Shown: piece after piece, positions 8,311 through 16,966 of the stretch
Layout: each line of letters begins with the position of its first letter
Position numbering within the stretch: position 1 is the stretch's first letter
Assembly (NCBI RefSeq): GCF_021462525.1
Contig: NZ_JAKEDT010000012.1
Span: 11,112-67,625, forward strand
Source of the DNA: Thermus caliditerrae
GTDB lineage: Bacteria > Deinococcota > Deinococci > Deinococcales > Thermaceae
DNA length: 56,514 bases
Direction of reading: 5' to 3'
The notes under the pieces: generated by a model
What the model saw: the letters and a program-made list of their open reading frames with translations, nothing else
Told to the model about the DNA's origin: nothing
Database searches by the model: none
Program-made: the position numbers and the translations under genes

Positions 8311-9258
8311 TACGGCGAAGAGCCCGTGGGCGAAGGCTTGGAAGACGAGGCTGGGCAGGCCATCGGCCAGGGTTTTGGTGGCCAGGGTGAAGGCGGCCAT
8401 GGGGAAGACCAGGCCCCAGAGCCCCGGTTGGAAGGCCAGCCGCACCCGGTGCAGGAGGTAGTTCTCCACCAGGAGAGCCAGGGCTAGGGTGAACCACCAC
8501 CCCCCCAGGCCCCAAAGGGCGGCGCCCAGGAGGTGGAGGGCCTCGAGGCCCCCTGAATACAGGCCGGCTGCTTTAGCTCCCTGAAAGAGGTGCAGAGGGG
8601 CCAGGATGCCCACCCCCACCGGGGCTAGGCCAATGAAGAGGCTGGGCACCAGTTCTGGGGCCGGGCGCTCGTGGGCATAGAGCCGGGCGAAGAGGTTGGC
8701 CCCTACCCAGAGGAAGAGCACGAGCCCAAGCCCCAAAAACATGAGCATCCACGAAAAGGCTTCCCTGGCCAAGGGACCTATGAGGGGCAGGAGGGGGCCA
8801 CCCGCCAGGGGCACCACGATGGCGGACACCGGCGGGATGAACCAGGTGCCGTTGGCGGCCTCAAAGGGCAGGCGCATGCGGGTGAAGACCAGGTAGCCCA
8901 GAAGCAGGCTGAAGAGGAGCACCAAAGGGGCCCCCAAGGCGAAGGCGGCCAGGGCCAGGCCCTTTAGGCCCGCCACCTTGAGGCTGGCCAGGGAGAAGAG
9001 GAGGAAGGCCAGGGGGAAGGTGGCGTACATCTGGGAGAGCAAGGGGTGGTGAAGCTCCTGCCACACCTGGCCGGGGTGGCGGAAGAGTTTGGCGAGGAAG
9101 AAGGCCAGGGTGAGGGCAAAAAAGAGACCTGCGAGGGCATACACCCCAAGCCCCAGGCTGGGTAAACCAAAGTGGGTTAGAACCAAAGCTACCCCGCTTC
9201 CCCCCATGATGGCGGCGAACCATGCGGGGTGGAAAAAACGCACGCTCATACCCCCCAT
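8197..9258 (-). CDS. TDT-family (TehA/SLAC1-like) transporter
   Basis: This is a 353-residue membrane protein with about ten hydrophobic segments. [19 protein letters not shown] near the N-terminus and [18 protein letters not shown] near residue 136 are typical of the tellurite-resistance/dicarboxylate transporter family (C4-dicarboxylate, sulfite or anion export). Either the first ATG or a second one three codons later could be used, and neither has a clear ribosome-binding site. The last 114 bases are antisense to the end of the lyase-like gene and encode a soluble tail. The transported anion is unknown. Confidence 0.82.
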   Translation of the reverse strand: MGGMSVRFFHPAWFAAIMGGSGVALVLTHFGLPSLGLGVYALAGLFFALTLAFFLAKLFRHPGQVWQELHHPLLSQMYATFPLAFLLFSLASLKVAGLKGLALAAFALGAPLVLLFSLLLGYLVFTRMRLPFEAANGTWFIPPVSAIVVPLAGGPLLPLIGPLAREAFSWMLMFLGLGLVLFLWVGANLFARLYAHERPAPELVPSLFIGLAPVGVGILAPLHLFQGAKAAGLYSGGLEALHLLGAALWGLGGWWFTLALALLVENYLLHRVRLAFQPGLWGLVFPMAAFTLATKTLADGLPSLVFQAFAHGLFAVLLAFYLPLLLRSLQAFWRLEVLQQPPASQPHPGSQGG

Positions 9259-9282
9259 GATGGGATACGGGGAGGGGGTAGG

Positions 9283-10215
9283 TCAATGGGCGCGGAAGTG
9301 GTCCACCGTGAGCCGGATGCCCTCGGCAAAACCCACCTCAGGCCGCCAGCCGTGGGCCAGGAGCTTGGCGGGGGAGAGGACGCTCCGCTCCAGGTCCCCG
9401 GGGCGAGGGGGAGCGGGGTTCACGGCGGGCGTTTTCCCTGCGGCTTCGGCCACGGCCTGGAGTACCTCCTGGGTGGTGTGCCCCTCCCCGGTGCCCACGT
9501 TGTATACCCCTTCCAGGGACTTGAGGGCCAGGTTATGGGCCCGCACCACGTCCTTCACAAAGATGTAGTCCCGCACGCACCCTTCGTCCCCCGGGGTTCT
9601 GCGGGCGTAGAGGGTGACGGGCTCTCCCTTCAGCACCCGCTCGGCGAAGATGGCCACCACCCCCGCCTCCCCGTGGGGGTCCTGCCGGGGGCCGTAGACG
9701 TTGGCGTAGCGGAGGGAAGCCCACTTGAGGCCGTAATTCTGGCCGTAGGCGGAAAGGTAGTGCTCGAAACCAGCCTTGCTGGCGGCGTAGGGGCTTTTGG
9801 GCCGGGGGGGCCAGGTTTCCTCCGCGGCCTCCCCTTCGGGCACCTCCCCGTAGATGGCTCCCCCGGTGGAGGCGAATACCAGTTTCTCTGCCCCCCACTT
9901 GCGCATGGCCTCGAGGAGGTTAAGGCCACCTAAGAGGTTCACCTCAAAGTCCAGGACGGGGTTTTCCACGCTCACCTTCACCGAGGCCTGGGCCGCCTGG
10001 TGGGAGACGTGGGTGGGGCGGAACTCGCGGAAGACCCTTTCCAGCCCCTCCCGGTCCCTGAGGTCCACCTTGTAGAAGTAGACCCCTTTGGGGACGTTTT
10101 CCCGCTTGCCCGTGGAGAGGTTGTCCAAGACGGCCACCTCCACGCCCTCTTCCAGGAGGCTTTCCACGATATGACTCCCGATGAACCCGGCACCGCCCGT
10201 GACCAGTACGCGCAT
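9283..10215 (-). CDS. galE: NAD-dependent nucleotide-sugar epimerase (UDP-glucose 4-epimerase-like)
   Basis: This 310-residue extended short-chain dehydrogenase interconverts UDP-sugars, probably UDP-glucose and UDP-galactose, in the cytoplasm for envelope polysaccharide synthesis. The Rossmann motif TGGAGFIGS is at 6-14, the catalytic serine/threonine region ASTGGAIYG near 115, and the catalytic pair Y143 and K147 in SPYAASK. It is shorter than E. coli GalE (about 338) but normal for thermophile versions. A GGAGGT site lies 8 bases from the ATG and directly follows the T-run of a terminator. Other sugar specificities (GalNAc, glucuronate) are possible. Confidence 0.85.
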   Translation of the reverse strand: MRVLVTGGAGFIGSHIVESLLEEGVEVAVLDNLSTGKRENVPKGVYFYKVDLRDREGLERVFREFRPTHVSHQAAQASVKVSVENPVLDFEVNLLGGLNLLEAMRKWGAEKLVFASTGGAIYGEVPEGEAAEETWPPRPKSPYAASKAGFEHYLSAYGQNYGLKWASLRYANVYGPRQDPHGEAGVVAIFAERVLKGEPVTLYARRTPGDEGCVRDYIFVKDVVRAHNLALKSLEGVYNVGTGEGHTTQEVLQAVAEAAGKTPAVNPAPPRPGDLERSVLSPAKLLAHGWRPEVGFAEGIRLTVDHFRAH

Positions 10216-10226
10216 AGGGCACCTCC

Positions 10227-10262
10227 AAAAAACCCGGGCCAGTTTACCCGAAACCGGCCCGG
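10227..10262 (-). terminator. Intrinsic terminator between thioredoxin-like gene and galE
   Basis: A 12-bp stem (10234-10245 with 10251-10262, one G-U pair) with a five-base loop is followed on the minus strand by G and six Ts. The galE ribosome-binding site begins immediately after the T-run. A TAAACT box in the loop region could act as a -10 for galE. Confidence 0.8.
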
Positions 10263-10290
10263 CAGGAAAGACTCCCTTACCCCAAGGGGG

Positions 10291-10869
<579 letters not shown>

Positions 10870-10913
10870 TCAACGCCGCGGCTTTCGGGACAATGGCCCT
10901 GGGCCTTTTCGGT

Positions 10914-10919
10914 TATCCT
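10914..10919 (+). promoter_or_regulatory. Leaderless -10 box of the P-type ATPase operon
   Basis: TATCCT is followed by six bases (GGCCCT) and the ATG at 10926. This spacing favours the 10926 start over an earlier in-frame ATG at 10893. Confidence 0.55.
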
Positions 10920-10925
10920 GGCCCT

Positions 10926-13343
10926 ATGCGCGGGCTTTCCTCGGAAGAGGCCAGGCTTAGGCTCAAAGAGTATGGGCCTAATGCCCTCCCTGAAAAACCT
11001 CCCGAGCCTCTCTGGCGAAAGTTTCTGCGCCAATTCCAAAGTCCTCTCATCTACATTCTGCTTTTTGCCCTGGCGGTGGACCTGGTCTTGTGGGGTCTTG
11101 AGGGGGCACAGGGTCTACCCTTAGAGTCTTTGGCCATCTCGGCCATTCTCCTTCTGAACGCGGGGCTTGGCACCCTGCAGGAGAAGCGCTCCGAGGATGC
11201 CCTGCGCCGCCTGAAGGCTTTGGCGGAGCCCATGGCCTGGGTGCTCCGGGATGGGGAGTTTAGGCACATCCGGAGCCGGGAGATCGTCCCAGGGGATGTG
11301 GTGCGCCTCGAGGCCGGGGACCGGGTGCCTGCGGATGGCGTGCTGGTAGAGGCGGGCGGGGTCATGGTGGACGAAAGCTTGCTCACCGGGGAGAGCGTCC
11401 CCGTGGAGAAGGGGATGGGGGAGGAGGTCTATGCGGGCACCCTTCTCGTGCGGGGCCGGGCCCTCGTGGAGGTGACCCGCACGGGCCCCCAGAGCGCCAT
11501 GGGCCGCATCGCGGGCCTGCTGGCAGGGATGGTGGAGGAAAAAACCCCATTGGAGCGGCGCCTTACCGCCTTCGGCCACCGGGTGGCCCGTTGGGTGATC
11601 CTCCTGGCCGCGGCCTTGGTGGTCCTCGGCTTCCTGGTGGAAGGGGTATCCGCGCAGGTGGTCCTCTTCGCCGTGGCCTTAGCGGTGGCCGCGGTGCCCG
11701 AGGGGCTTCCTGCCATCCTCACCCTGGCCCTGGCCCTGGGGGTGGAGCGCATGGCCCGGCGCAAGGCGGTGGTGCGCCGCCTGGCGGCGGTGGAGGCCCT
11801 GGGGAGCGTCACGGTGATCGCCACCGATAAGACCGGCACCCTCACGGAAAACCGCATGGAGGTGCGGGAGGTGGTGGGGCCAGACCCGGAAGGGGCCCTG
11901 CTCGCCATGGTCCTCTGCAACGACGCCGACCTGGACACGGGGGCGGGAGACCCCTTGGAGCTAGGCCTTTTGCGCTACGCCGCTCCCTATCTCGATGTGG
12001 CCCAGGTTAGGGCCAAGCACCCCCGGCTTTCCGAGCGCCCCTTCGACAGCGCCTGGAAGTTTATGCGGGTCGCCACCCCCAAGGGGAGCTTCCTCAAAGG
12101 GGCTCCCGAGGCCCTCATCCCCCGCCTGGCCCTTTCCCCGGAGGAAAAGGCCCGTCTCCTGGAGGAGGCCGAGGCCCACGCTCAAAGGGGTTTCCGCGTC
12201 CTGGCCCTGGCCTATGGCGAGGGGGAGCGGGAAGAGGGCCTGAGGTTTTTGGGCTTTGTCCTCCTCTTGGATCCTCCCCGCCCCGAGGTGCCGGAAGCGG
12301 TGCGGAGGGTCCAGGAGGCGGGGGTGAGGGTGGTGATGGTTACAGGGGACCACCCGGCCACCGCCCTGGCCATCGCCCGTCAGGTGGGCATCCCCGCCGA
12401 GGTGGTGGCCACCGGGGAGGAAATCGCCGAGCTTTCCGACGAGGAGCTTTTGGAGGTGGACGTCTTTGCCCGGGTCCGTCCCGAGGACAAGCTCCGCATC
12501 GTAGCGGCCCTGCAGAAGGCTGGAGAGGTGGTGGCCATGACCGGGGACGGGGTGAACGATGCCCCCGCCCTGAAGCGGGCGGACGTGGGCGTGGCCATGG
12601 GGCAAAGGGGTTCCGACGTGAGCCGCGAGGTGGCGGACTTGGTCCTCTTGGACGACAATTTCGCCACCATCGTGGCGGCCATCGAGGAGGGGCGCAACAT
12701 CTACGAGAACATCCAGAAGTTCATCCGCTTCCTCTTCTCCACCAACCTTTCCGAGGTGTTGGTGGTGGCCATCGGTATGGTTTTCGCCGCCCTTTTGAAC
12801 CTCAGGGACGCGGCTGGGCACTTGCTGCTTCCCTTGACCGCGGCGCAGATCCTTTGGATCAACCTGGTCACCGATGGTTTGCCCGCCTTGGCCCTGGCCC
12901 TGGACCAGAACCCCGGGGTGTTGCGCTCTCCCCCAAGGCCCAAGGAGGCTCCCCTTCTGGACCGGATTTCTCTCCGCTTCGTGCTCATCACCGGTTCGGT
13001 GAAAGCGGGGGTGGCCTTGGCCATTTTGGCGGTCTTCCCGGGGTGGCTGGGCCTCGAGGCGGCCCGCTCCGCCACCTTCCACTTCATGGCCATTGGCCAG
13101 CTCTTCTTCGCCTACGCCGCCCGGCACACCCACCTCATCCCCCTGCCCAATCCCTACCTGCACGGGGCCGTGGCCCTGGGCATTCTGGTGCAGCTTCTCT
13201 TGGGCCTTTTGGCGCCCCAGTTCGTGGAAGGGGTTGCCCTTCCCCTTTGGGGGTGGGGTGTCATACTGGGGTTGGCCCTTCTCGCTTGGCTGATGGCCGA
13301 GGGTGTGGATCGATGGCTTTGGCGAAAGGAGGCTAGACCATGA
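10926..13343 (+). CDS. P-type cation-transporting ATPase, type II (Ca2+-type)
   Basis: This 805-residue ion pump couples ATP hydrolysis to cation export. The N-terminal cation-ATPase domain begins [20 protein letters not shown], the TGES loop is at about 154, and the M4 ion-site motif PEGLP is near 258. The phosphorylated aspartate is D301 in DKTGTLTEN, the hinge is TGDGVNDAP, and the M6 motif is [14 protein letters not shown] with NLVTDG is typical of type IIA calcium pumps. The downstream CBS protein and Ca/cation exchanger overlap by 4 bases each, which supports a calcium-handling operon. Manganese is an alternative ion. Starting at 10893 would add 11 residues. Confidence 0.92.
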   Translation: MRGLSSEEARLRLKEYGPNALPEKPPEPLWRKFLRQFQSPLIYILLFALAVDLVLWGLEGAQGLPLESLAISAILLLNAGLGTLQEKRSEDALRRLKALAEPMAWVLRDGEFRHIRSREIVPGDVVRLEAGDRVPADGVLVEAGGVMVDESLLTGESVPVEKGMGEEVYAGTLLVRGRALVEVTRTGPQSAMGRIAGLLAGMVEEKTPLERRLTAFGHRVARWVILLAAALVVLGFLVEGVSAQVVLFAVALAVAAVPEGLPAILTLALALGVERMARRKAVVRRLAAVEALGSVTVIATDKTGTLTENRMEVREVVGPDPEGALLAMVLCNDADLDTGAGDPLELGLLRYAAPYLDVAQVRAKHPRLSERPFDSAWKFMRVATPKGSFLKGAPEALIPRLALSPEEKARLLEEAEAHAQRGFRVLALAYGEGEREEGLRFLGFVLLLDPPRPEVPEAVRRVQEAGVRVVMVTGDHPATALAIARQVGIPAEVVATGEEIAELSDEELLEVDVFARVRPEDKLRIVAALQKAGEVVAMTGDGVNDAPALKRADVGVAMGQRGSDVSREVADLVLLDDNFATIVAAIEEGRNIYENIQKFIRFLFSTNLSEVLVVAIGMVFAALLNLRDAAGHLLLPLTAAQILWINLVTDGLPALALALDQNPGVLRSPPRPKEAPLLDRISLRFVLITGSVKAGVALAILAVFPGWLGLEAARSATFHFMAIGQLFFAYAARHTHLIPLPNPYLHGAVALGILVQLLLGLLAPQFVEGVALPLWGWGVILGLALLAWLMAEGVDRWLWRKEARP

Positions 13344-13789
13344 AAGCGAAGGACGCCATGACCAGCCCGGTGGTGGGTGTGCCCCTCGGGACCTCCTTGG
13401 AGGAGGTTGCCCGTCTCATGCTGGAGAAAAGGATCGGTAGCGTGCTGGTGCTGGACGAGGAGGGGCGCCTGGCGGGGATTGTCACGGAAAGCGACTTCCT
13501 CAAGGAACGGGGCATCCCGTTTTCCACGTTCCGCGCCCCTGTGCTTCTGGGGCGCTTTTTGGGAAGGGAAGGGTTGGACCACCTGCTGGAGGAGGCCAAG
13601 CGCACCAAGGTGGAGGAGATCATGAGCGCACCCGTTCATGCGGTGGGCCCGGAGGCGCCCCTGTCCCAGGTGCTGGAGATCATGCTGGAGTACGACATCA
13701 ACCATGTGCCCGTGGTGGATGCCGAGGGAAGGCCTGTGGGCATCATCACCCGTTTTGACCTGTTGCGCCTCCTAAGGCCCCACCTATGA
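13340..13789 (+). CDS. Tandem CBS-domain protein
   Basis: This 149-residue cytosolic protein is made of two CBS domains. The first begins [21 protein letters not shown] and the second VEEIMSAPVHAVGPEAPLSQ near residue 93. Each is followed by the typical V-P-V-V-D or S-V-L-V-L-D strand. Such pairs form a Bateman module that binds adenine nucleotides or other ligands and regulates partners. Its ATG overlaps the ATPase stop (ATGA) and its stop overlaps the exchanger start, so it is made with both transporters and may sense cell state to control them. That role is inference. Confidence 0.9.
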   Translation: MKAKDAMTSPVVGVPLGTSLEEVARLMLEKRIGSVLVLDEEGRLAGIVTESDFLKERGIPFSTFRAPVLLGRFLGREGLDHLLEEAKRTKVEEIMSAPVHAVGPEAPLSQVLEIMLEYDINHVPVVDAEGRPVGIITRFDLLRLLRPHL

Positions 13790-14751
13790 CCCTTTGGGCT
13801 TTCCTGGGCGTAGCCTTGGTCATCCTCCTGGCGGGGCGCCAGGTGGCCTTTTACGGCGACGTGCTGGCGGGGAAGACGGGCTTGGGCCGCACCTTCATGG
13901 GGCTTTTCCTGGTGGGGGTCACCACCAGCCTGCCGGAGCTCTTCAACGTGACCAGCGCCGTGCTCCAGGACCTGCCGGAAATCGCGGTGGGCAACCTCTT
14001 GGGCGCCACCATGGTGAACTTCCTCCTGCTCACCCTGCTGGATGCCCTTCACCCTAGGCCCCTCACCGCCCGGGCTAGCCAAGAGCATGCCCTGAGCTTG
14101 GGGCTACTCATCGTACTCCTGGCCATTTTGGGGCTGGGCTTGGTCCTGGACCGGGGTAGCGGCCGGCTTGGGATGTTTACCCTGGCCTTGCTTCCCCTCT
14201 ACCTCTTCGCCCTTTGGCTGTCCTTTCGCTACGCCAGGCGTTTTCCCCGCGACGAGCAGGTGGAGGCTGAGGCCTACGAGGGTTTCACCCTGGCGGGGGC
14301 CTTGGTGCGCTACCTGGTAGGGGCCTTGTTCCTGGTGGGGGCAGCGGTGCTCCTGCCCGGCCTAGCCGAGCGCTTGGCCCAGGAAACGGGCTTGGGGGAG
14401 GCTTGGGTGGGGACCTTTTTGGTGGCCCTGGTGACCACGCTCCCCGAGGCCACGGTGACCATGGCCGCCGCCCGCTTGGGGGCCGTGGACCTGGCCTTGG
14501 GTAATGCCCTGGGCAGCGGCATGTTCAACAGCTTCCTCTTCTTTTACGCCGACCTCTTGGCGCCGGGGCCCCTGGGGCGGGAGGTGGGGGAGGGCCACCT
14601 GGTCAGCGTTCTCATCCTTCTGGCCATGTCGGGGGCAGTGCTGGTGGGCCTGATGTACCAGAGCCTGCGCAAGCTCTGGGTATTAGCCTACGATTCCTGG
14701 GCGATTCTGGGGCTTTACCTGCTGGCCGCTTGGCTGTCGCTGGGCCGATAG
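13786..14751 (+). CDS. Ca2+/cation exchanger (CaCA superfamily)
   Basis: This 321-residue membrane antiporter has the two inverted alpha-repeats of the sodium/calcium exchanger family. Repeat one reads GVTTSLPELFNVTSAV with GNLLGATMVNF, and repeat two reads ALVTTLPEATVTMAAAR with GNALGSGMFNS. About ten to eleven hydrophobic segments are present, with a central charged loop around residues 150-170. It is the third gene of the ATPase-CBS operon and would complement the pump by gradient-driven calcium exchange. The 3' end overlaps the antisense universal stress gene by 37 bases. Confidence 0.88.
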   Translation: MTLWAFLGVALVILLAGRQVAFYGDVLAGKTGLGRTFMGLFLVGVTTSLPELFNVTSAVLQDLPEIAVGNLLGATMVNFLLLTLLDALHPRPLTARASQEHALSLGLLIVLLAILGLGLVLDRGSGRLGMFTLALLPLYLFALWLSFRYARRFPRDEQVEAEAYEGFTLAGALVRYLVGALFLVGAAVLLPGLAERLAQETGLGEAWVGTFLVALVTTLPEATVTMAAARLGAVDLALGNALGSGMFNSFLFFYADLLAPGPLGREVGEGHLVSVLILLAMSGAVLVGLMYQSLRKLWVLAYDSWAILGLYLLAAWLSLGR

Positions 14752-15176
14752 GGGACCACCAGGATGGGCTTGGGGCTGCGGCGGACCACCTCTTGCGTTA
14801 CGCTGCCCAGAAGGAGCGCGTCCAACCCCGTGCGCCCGTGGGAGGCCATGACCACCAGGTCGTGGTTTTCGGCCTCCCTGAGGATGACCTCCGCCGCCCG
14901 GCCCTCGAGGAGGTGGGCCTCAAAGGGCACGCCGAGTTCTTCCGCCAGGCGGGTGGCCCGGTCTAGGGCGGCCAGGCCCGCCTGGCGCGCGTCCTCCAGA
15001 AGCTCCTGGTAGTAGGGGAGGGTTTCCGGGCCCAGGAGGAGCCTGGGCCCCAAGGGCTCCAGGGCGTACAGGAAGGCCACCCTGGCTCCCAGGGCCTTGG
15101 CCAAGCGGAGGCCTTCCCGCACGCCACGTTCGGCAGCCTCGCTGCCGTCGGTGGGGAGGAGGAGGCTTTGGTACAT
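14715..15176 (-). CDS. Universal stress protein (UspA family)
   Basis: This 153-residue cytosolic protein begins MYQSLLLPTDGSEAAERG, the classic Usp first strand and loop. It contains the ATP-binding type motif G-x2-G-x9-G-S/T in HGRTGLDALLLGSVTQEV, followed by KPILVVPY. ATP-binding Usp dimers are known, but the exact role is unclear. It starts 3 bases after the RNase J stop, so it is probably co-transcribed with the RNA-decay genes. The final 37 bases are antisense to the end of the exchanger gene. Confidence 0.9.
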   Translation of the reverse strand: MYQSLLLPTDGSEAAERGVREGLRLAKALGARVAFLYALEPLGPRLLLGPETLPYYQELLEDARQAGLAALDRATRLAEELGVPFEAHLLEGRAAEVILREAENHDLVVMASHGRTGLDALLLGSVTQEVVRRSPKPILVVPYRPSDSQAASR

Positions 15177-15179
15177 GGC

Positions 15180-16910
15180 TCACCCCTCGATGACCACGGG
15201 AAGGATCACCGGGTCGCGGCCCGTGGCCTTTTTGAGGAACTTCTTCACCGGGTAGTAAATGTCGTCCCGGATGCGCTCCAAGGGCTTCTTCTCCCTCACG
15301 CCGTTTTGCAGGGCCTCGAGGGCCATGCGCTTCACTTCGCCGAGAAGCCTTTCCCCGGCCTTCACAAAGCCCCGGGACACCACCTCCACCACCGGGTCCC
15401 GGGCGGCTAGGGCGGTGATGACCACGAGGCCCTCCTCGGCCAGGTGCTGGCGGTCGGCCAGGATCTCCTCGGTGATGTCCCCCACCCCCAGCCCGTCCAC
15501 GTAGAGCACCCCCGAGGGCACCTGCCCCGCCTTCTCGAAAGTGTCCCGGGTGAGGCGGTACACGGCTCCGTTCTCCCCGATGAGGGTCTTCTCCGGGGGG
15601 CGGCTCATGCTTTCCGCCAGCCATTTGAAGTTGGTCTGGTGGCGCACCTCCCCGTGCCAGGGGAGGAAGAACTTGGGCGTGGTCAGGTTCAGGATGAGTT
15701 TGAGCTCCTCCTGGGAGGCGTGGCCGGAGGCGTGCACCTTGTAGGTGGGGGGGTAGAGGACGTAGGCCCCCAGGGCGTAGAGGCGGTTGATGACCCGGTT
15801 CACCGCCTCCTCGTTGCCGGGGATGGGGCTACTGGAGAGGATCACCGTGTCGCCGGGCTTGATGGCCATCTTGGCGTGGCCCTCAAAGGCCAGGCGGGAG
15901 AGGACGGACATGGGCTGGCCCTGGCTTCCCGTGGCCAGGATCAGCACCTGGTGGTCGGGGAGGTCCTTCACCTCCTCCAGGGTGTAGAGGCGGTCTTTCG
16001 CTTTGAGGTAGCCGAGCTCTAAGGCGATGCGGCTGAACTTCAGCATGCTCCGCCCCTCCATGGCCACCTTGCGCCCGTACTTCTCCGCCGCCCAAATCAC
16101 CGCTTGGATGCGGTGGATGTGGCTGGCAAAGGTGATGACGAAGACCCTTCCCGGGGCCCGGCCGATCACCCGGTCCAGCTCCTTGGCGATTTCCATTTCG
16201 CTAGGGGTGTAGCCCGGGCGCTCGGCGTTGGTGGAGTCGGCAATGAGGAGCAAGACCCCCTCCGCCCCTGCCTGGGCCACCTTGGCCAGATGGGAAACCT
16301 GCCCGTCAATGGGGGTAGGGTCCAGCTTGAAGTCCCCGGTGTGCACGATGGTGCCGATGGGGGTGCGGATGACCACCCCGGAGTTGTCGGGGATGGAGTG
16401 GGTCATGCGGAAGAGGTCCAGGGTGAAGTACCGCCCCACCTGGATGCGGTCATCGGGGGAGACCTCCTTTAAGTTGAAGCCGCTGGCCCTCAGGCCAAAC
16501 TCTTCCAGCTTCGCCTTTAGGAGGCCCAGGGTGAGCTTGGCCCCGTAGATGGGTACCTGGGAGTCCTTGCCGAAGACCATGGGGAGGATGAAGGGAAGCC
16601 CCCCGATGTGGTCCTCGTGGCCGTGGGTGAGGACCCAGGCTTTGATGAGGTGACGGTTTTCCACCAGGTAGTCCACCCGGGGGATCAGGAGGTCCACCCC
16701 GGGCATCCCCTCCTCAGGGAAGGCTAACCCGCCGTCCAGAACGAAGATCTCATCCCGGAAGCGGAAGGCGGTGATGTTCTTGCCGATTTCCCCCATCCCT
16801 CCTAAGGGGATGATCTCCACGTGGTCCTGGGGGCTTCCCGCCTCGAGGGCCACACCCCCTTGGGGCTTGCGCCGCCGCCTCCTTCTGGGTTTGCGCTCTT
16901 GGTTTTCCAT
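15180..16910 (-). CDS. rnj: Ribonuclease J
   Basis: This 576-residue metallo-beta-lactamase/beta-CASP ribonuclease has endonuclease and 5'-3' exonuclease activity in mRNA decay and rRNA maturation. A basic N-terminal extension (RKPRRRRRRKPQGG) is followed by the RNase J start PLGGMGEIGKNI. The zinc motif HGHEDH (H96-H101), the beta-CASP insert with TGSQGQPMSVLSR near 333, and a C-terminal domain are all visible. AGGAGG precedes the ATG. It follows pnp after 56 bases that contain a small hairpin, and the two exonucleases are likely co-regulated. Confidence 0.96.
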   Translation of the reverse strand: MENQERKPRRRRRRKPQGGVALEAGSPQDHVEIIPLGGMGEIGKNITAFRFRDEIFVLDGGLAFPEEGMPGVDLLIPRVDYLVENRHLIKAWVLTHGHEDHIGGLPFILPMVFGKDSQVPIYGAKLTLGLLKAKLEEFGLRASGFNLKEVSPDDRIQVGRYFTLDLFRMTHSIPDNSGVVIRTPIGTIVHTGDFKLDPTPIDGQVSHLAKVAQAGAEGVLLLIADSTNAERPGYTPSEMEIAKELDRVIGRAPGRVFVITFASHIHRIQAVIWAAEKYGRKVAMEGRSMLKFSRIALELGYLKAKDRLYTLEEVKDLPDHQVLILATGSQGQPMSVLSRLAFEGHAKMAIKPGDTVILSSSPIPGNEEAVNRVINRLYALGAYVLYPPTYKVHASGHASQEELKLILNLTTPKFFLPWHGEVRHQTNFKWLAESMSRPPEKTLIGENGAVYRLTRDTFEKAGQVPSGVLYVDGLGVGDITEEILADRQHLAEEGLVVITALAARDPVVEVVSRGFVKAGERLLGEVKRMALEALQNGVREKKPLERIRDDIYYPVKKFLKKATGRDPVILPVVIEG

Positions 16911-16923
16911 AAGCCTCCTATTT

Positions 16924-16940
16924 TCCCGGCCCAGCCGGGA
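16924..16940 (-). other. Hairpin upstream of the RNase J ribosome-binding site
   Basis: A 7-bp stem (TCCCGGC) with a three-base loop lies in the pnp-rnj gap, a few bases before AGGAGG. It could shield or set the 5' end of the rnj segment, but there is no direct evidence. Confidence 0.45.
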
Positions 16941-16966
16941 TGGGTGCTAGAGAAGACCTCCAGGGG

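Noticed and set aside
9258..9283. TATCCC as the promoter of the TDT transporter
   Set aside because: Spacing to either ATG (3 or 12 bases) and to TTGACC (13 bases) does not fit a normal or leaderless promoter.
11961..13163. 400-codon minus-strand frame opposite the P-type ATPase
   Set aside because: High-GC shadow; no promoter, no ribosome-binding site and no known motif.
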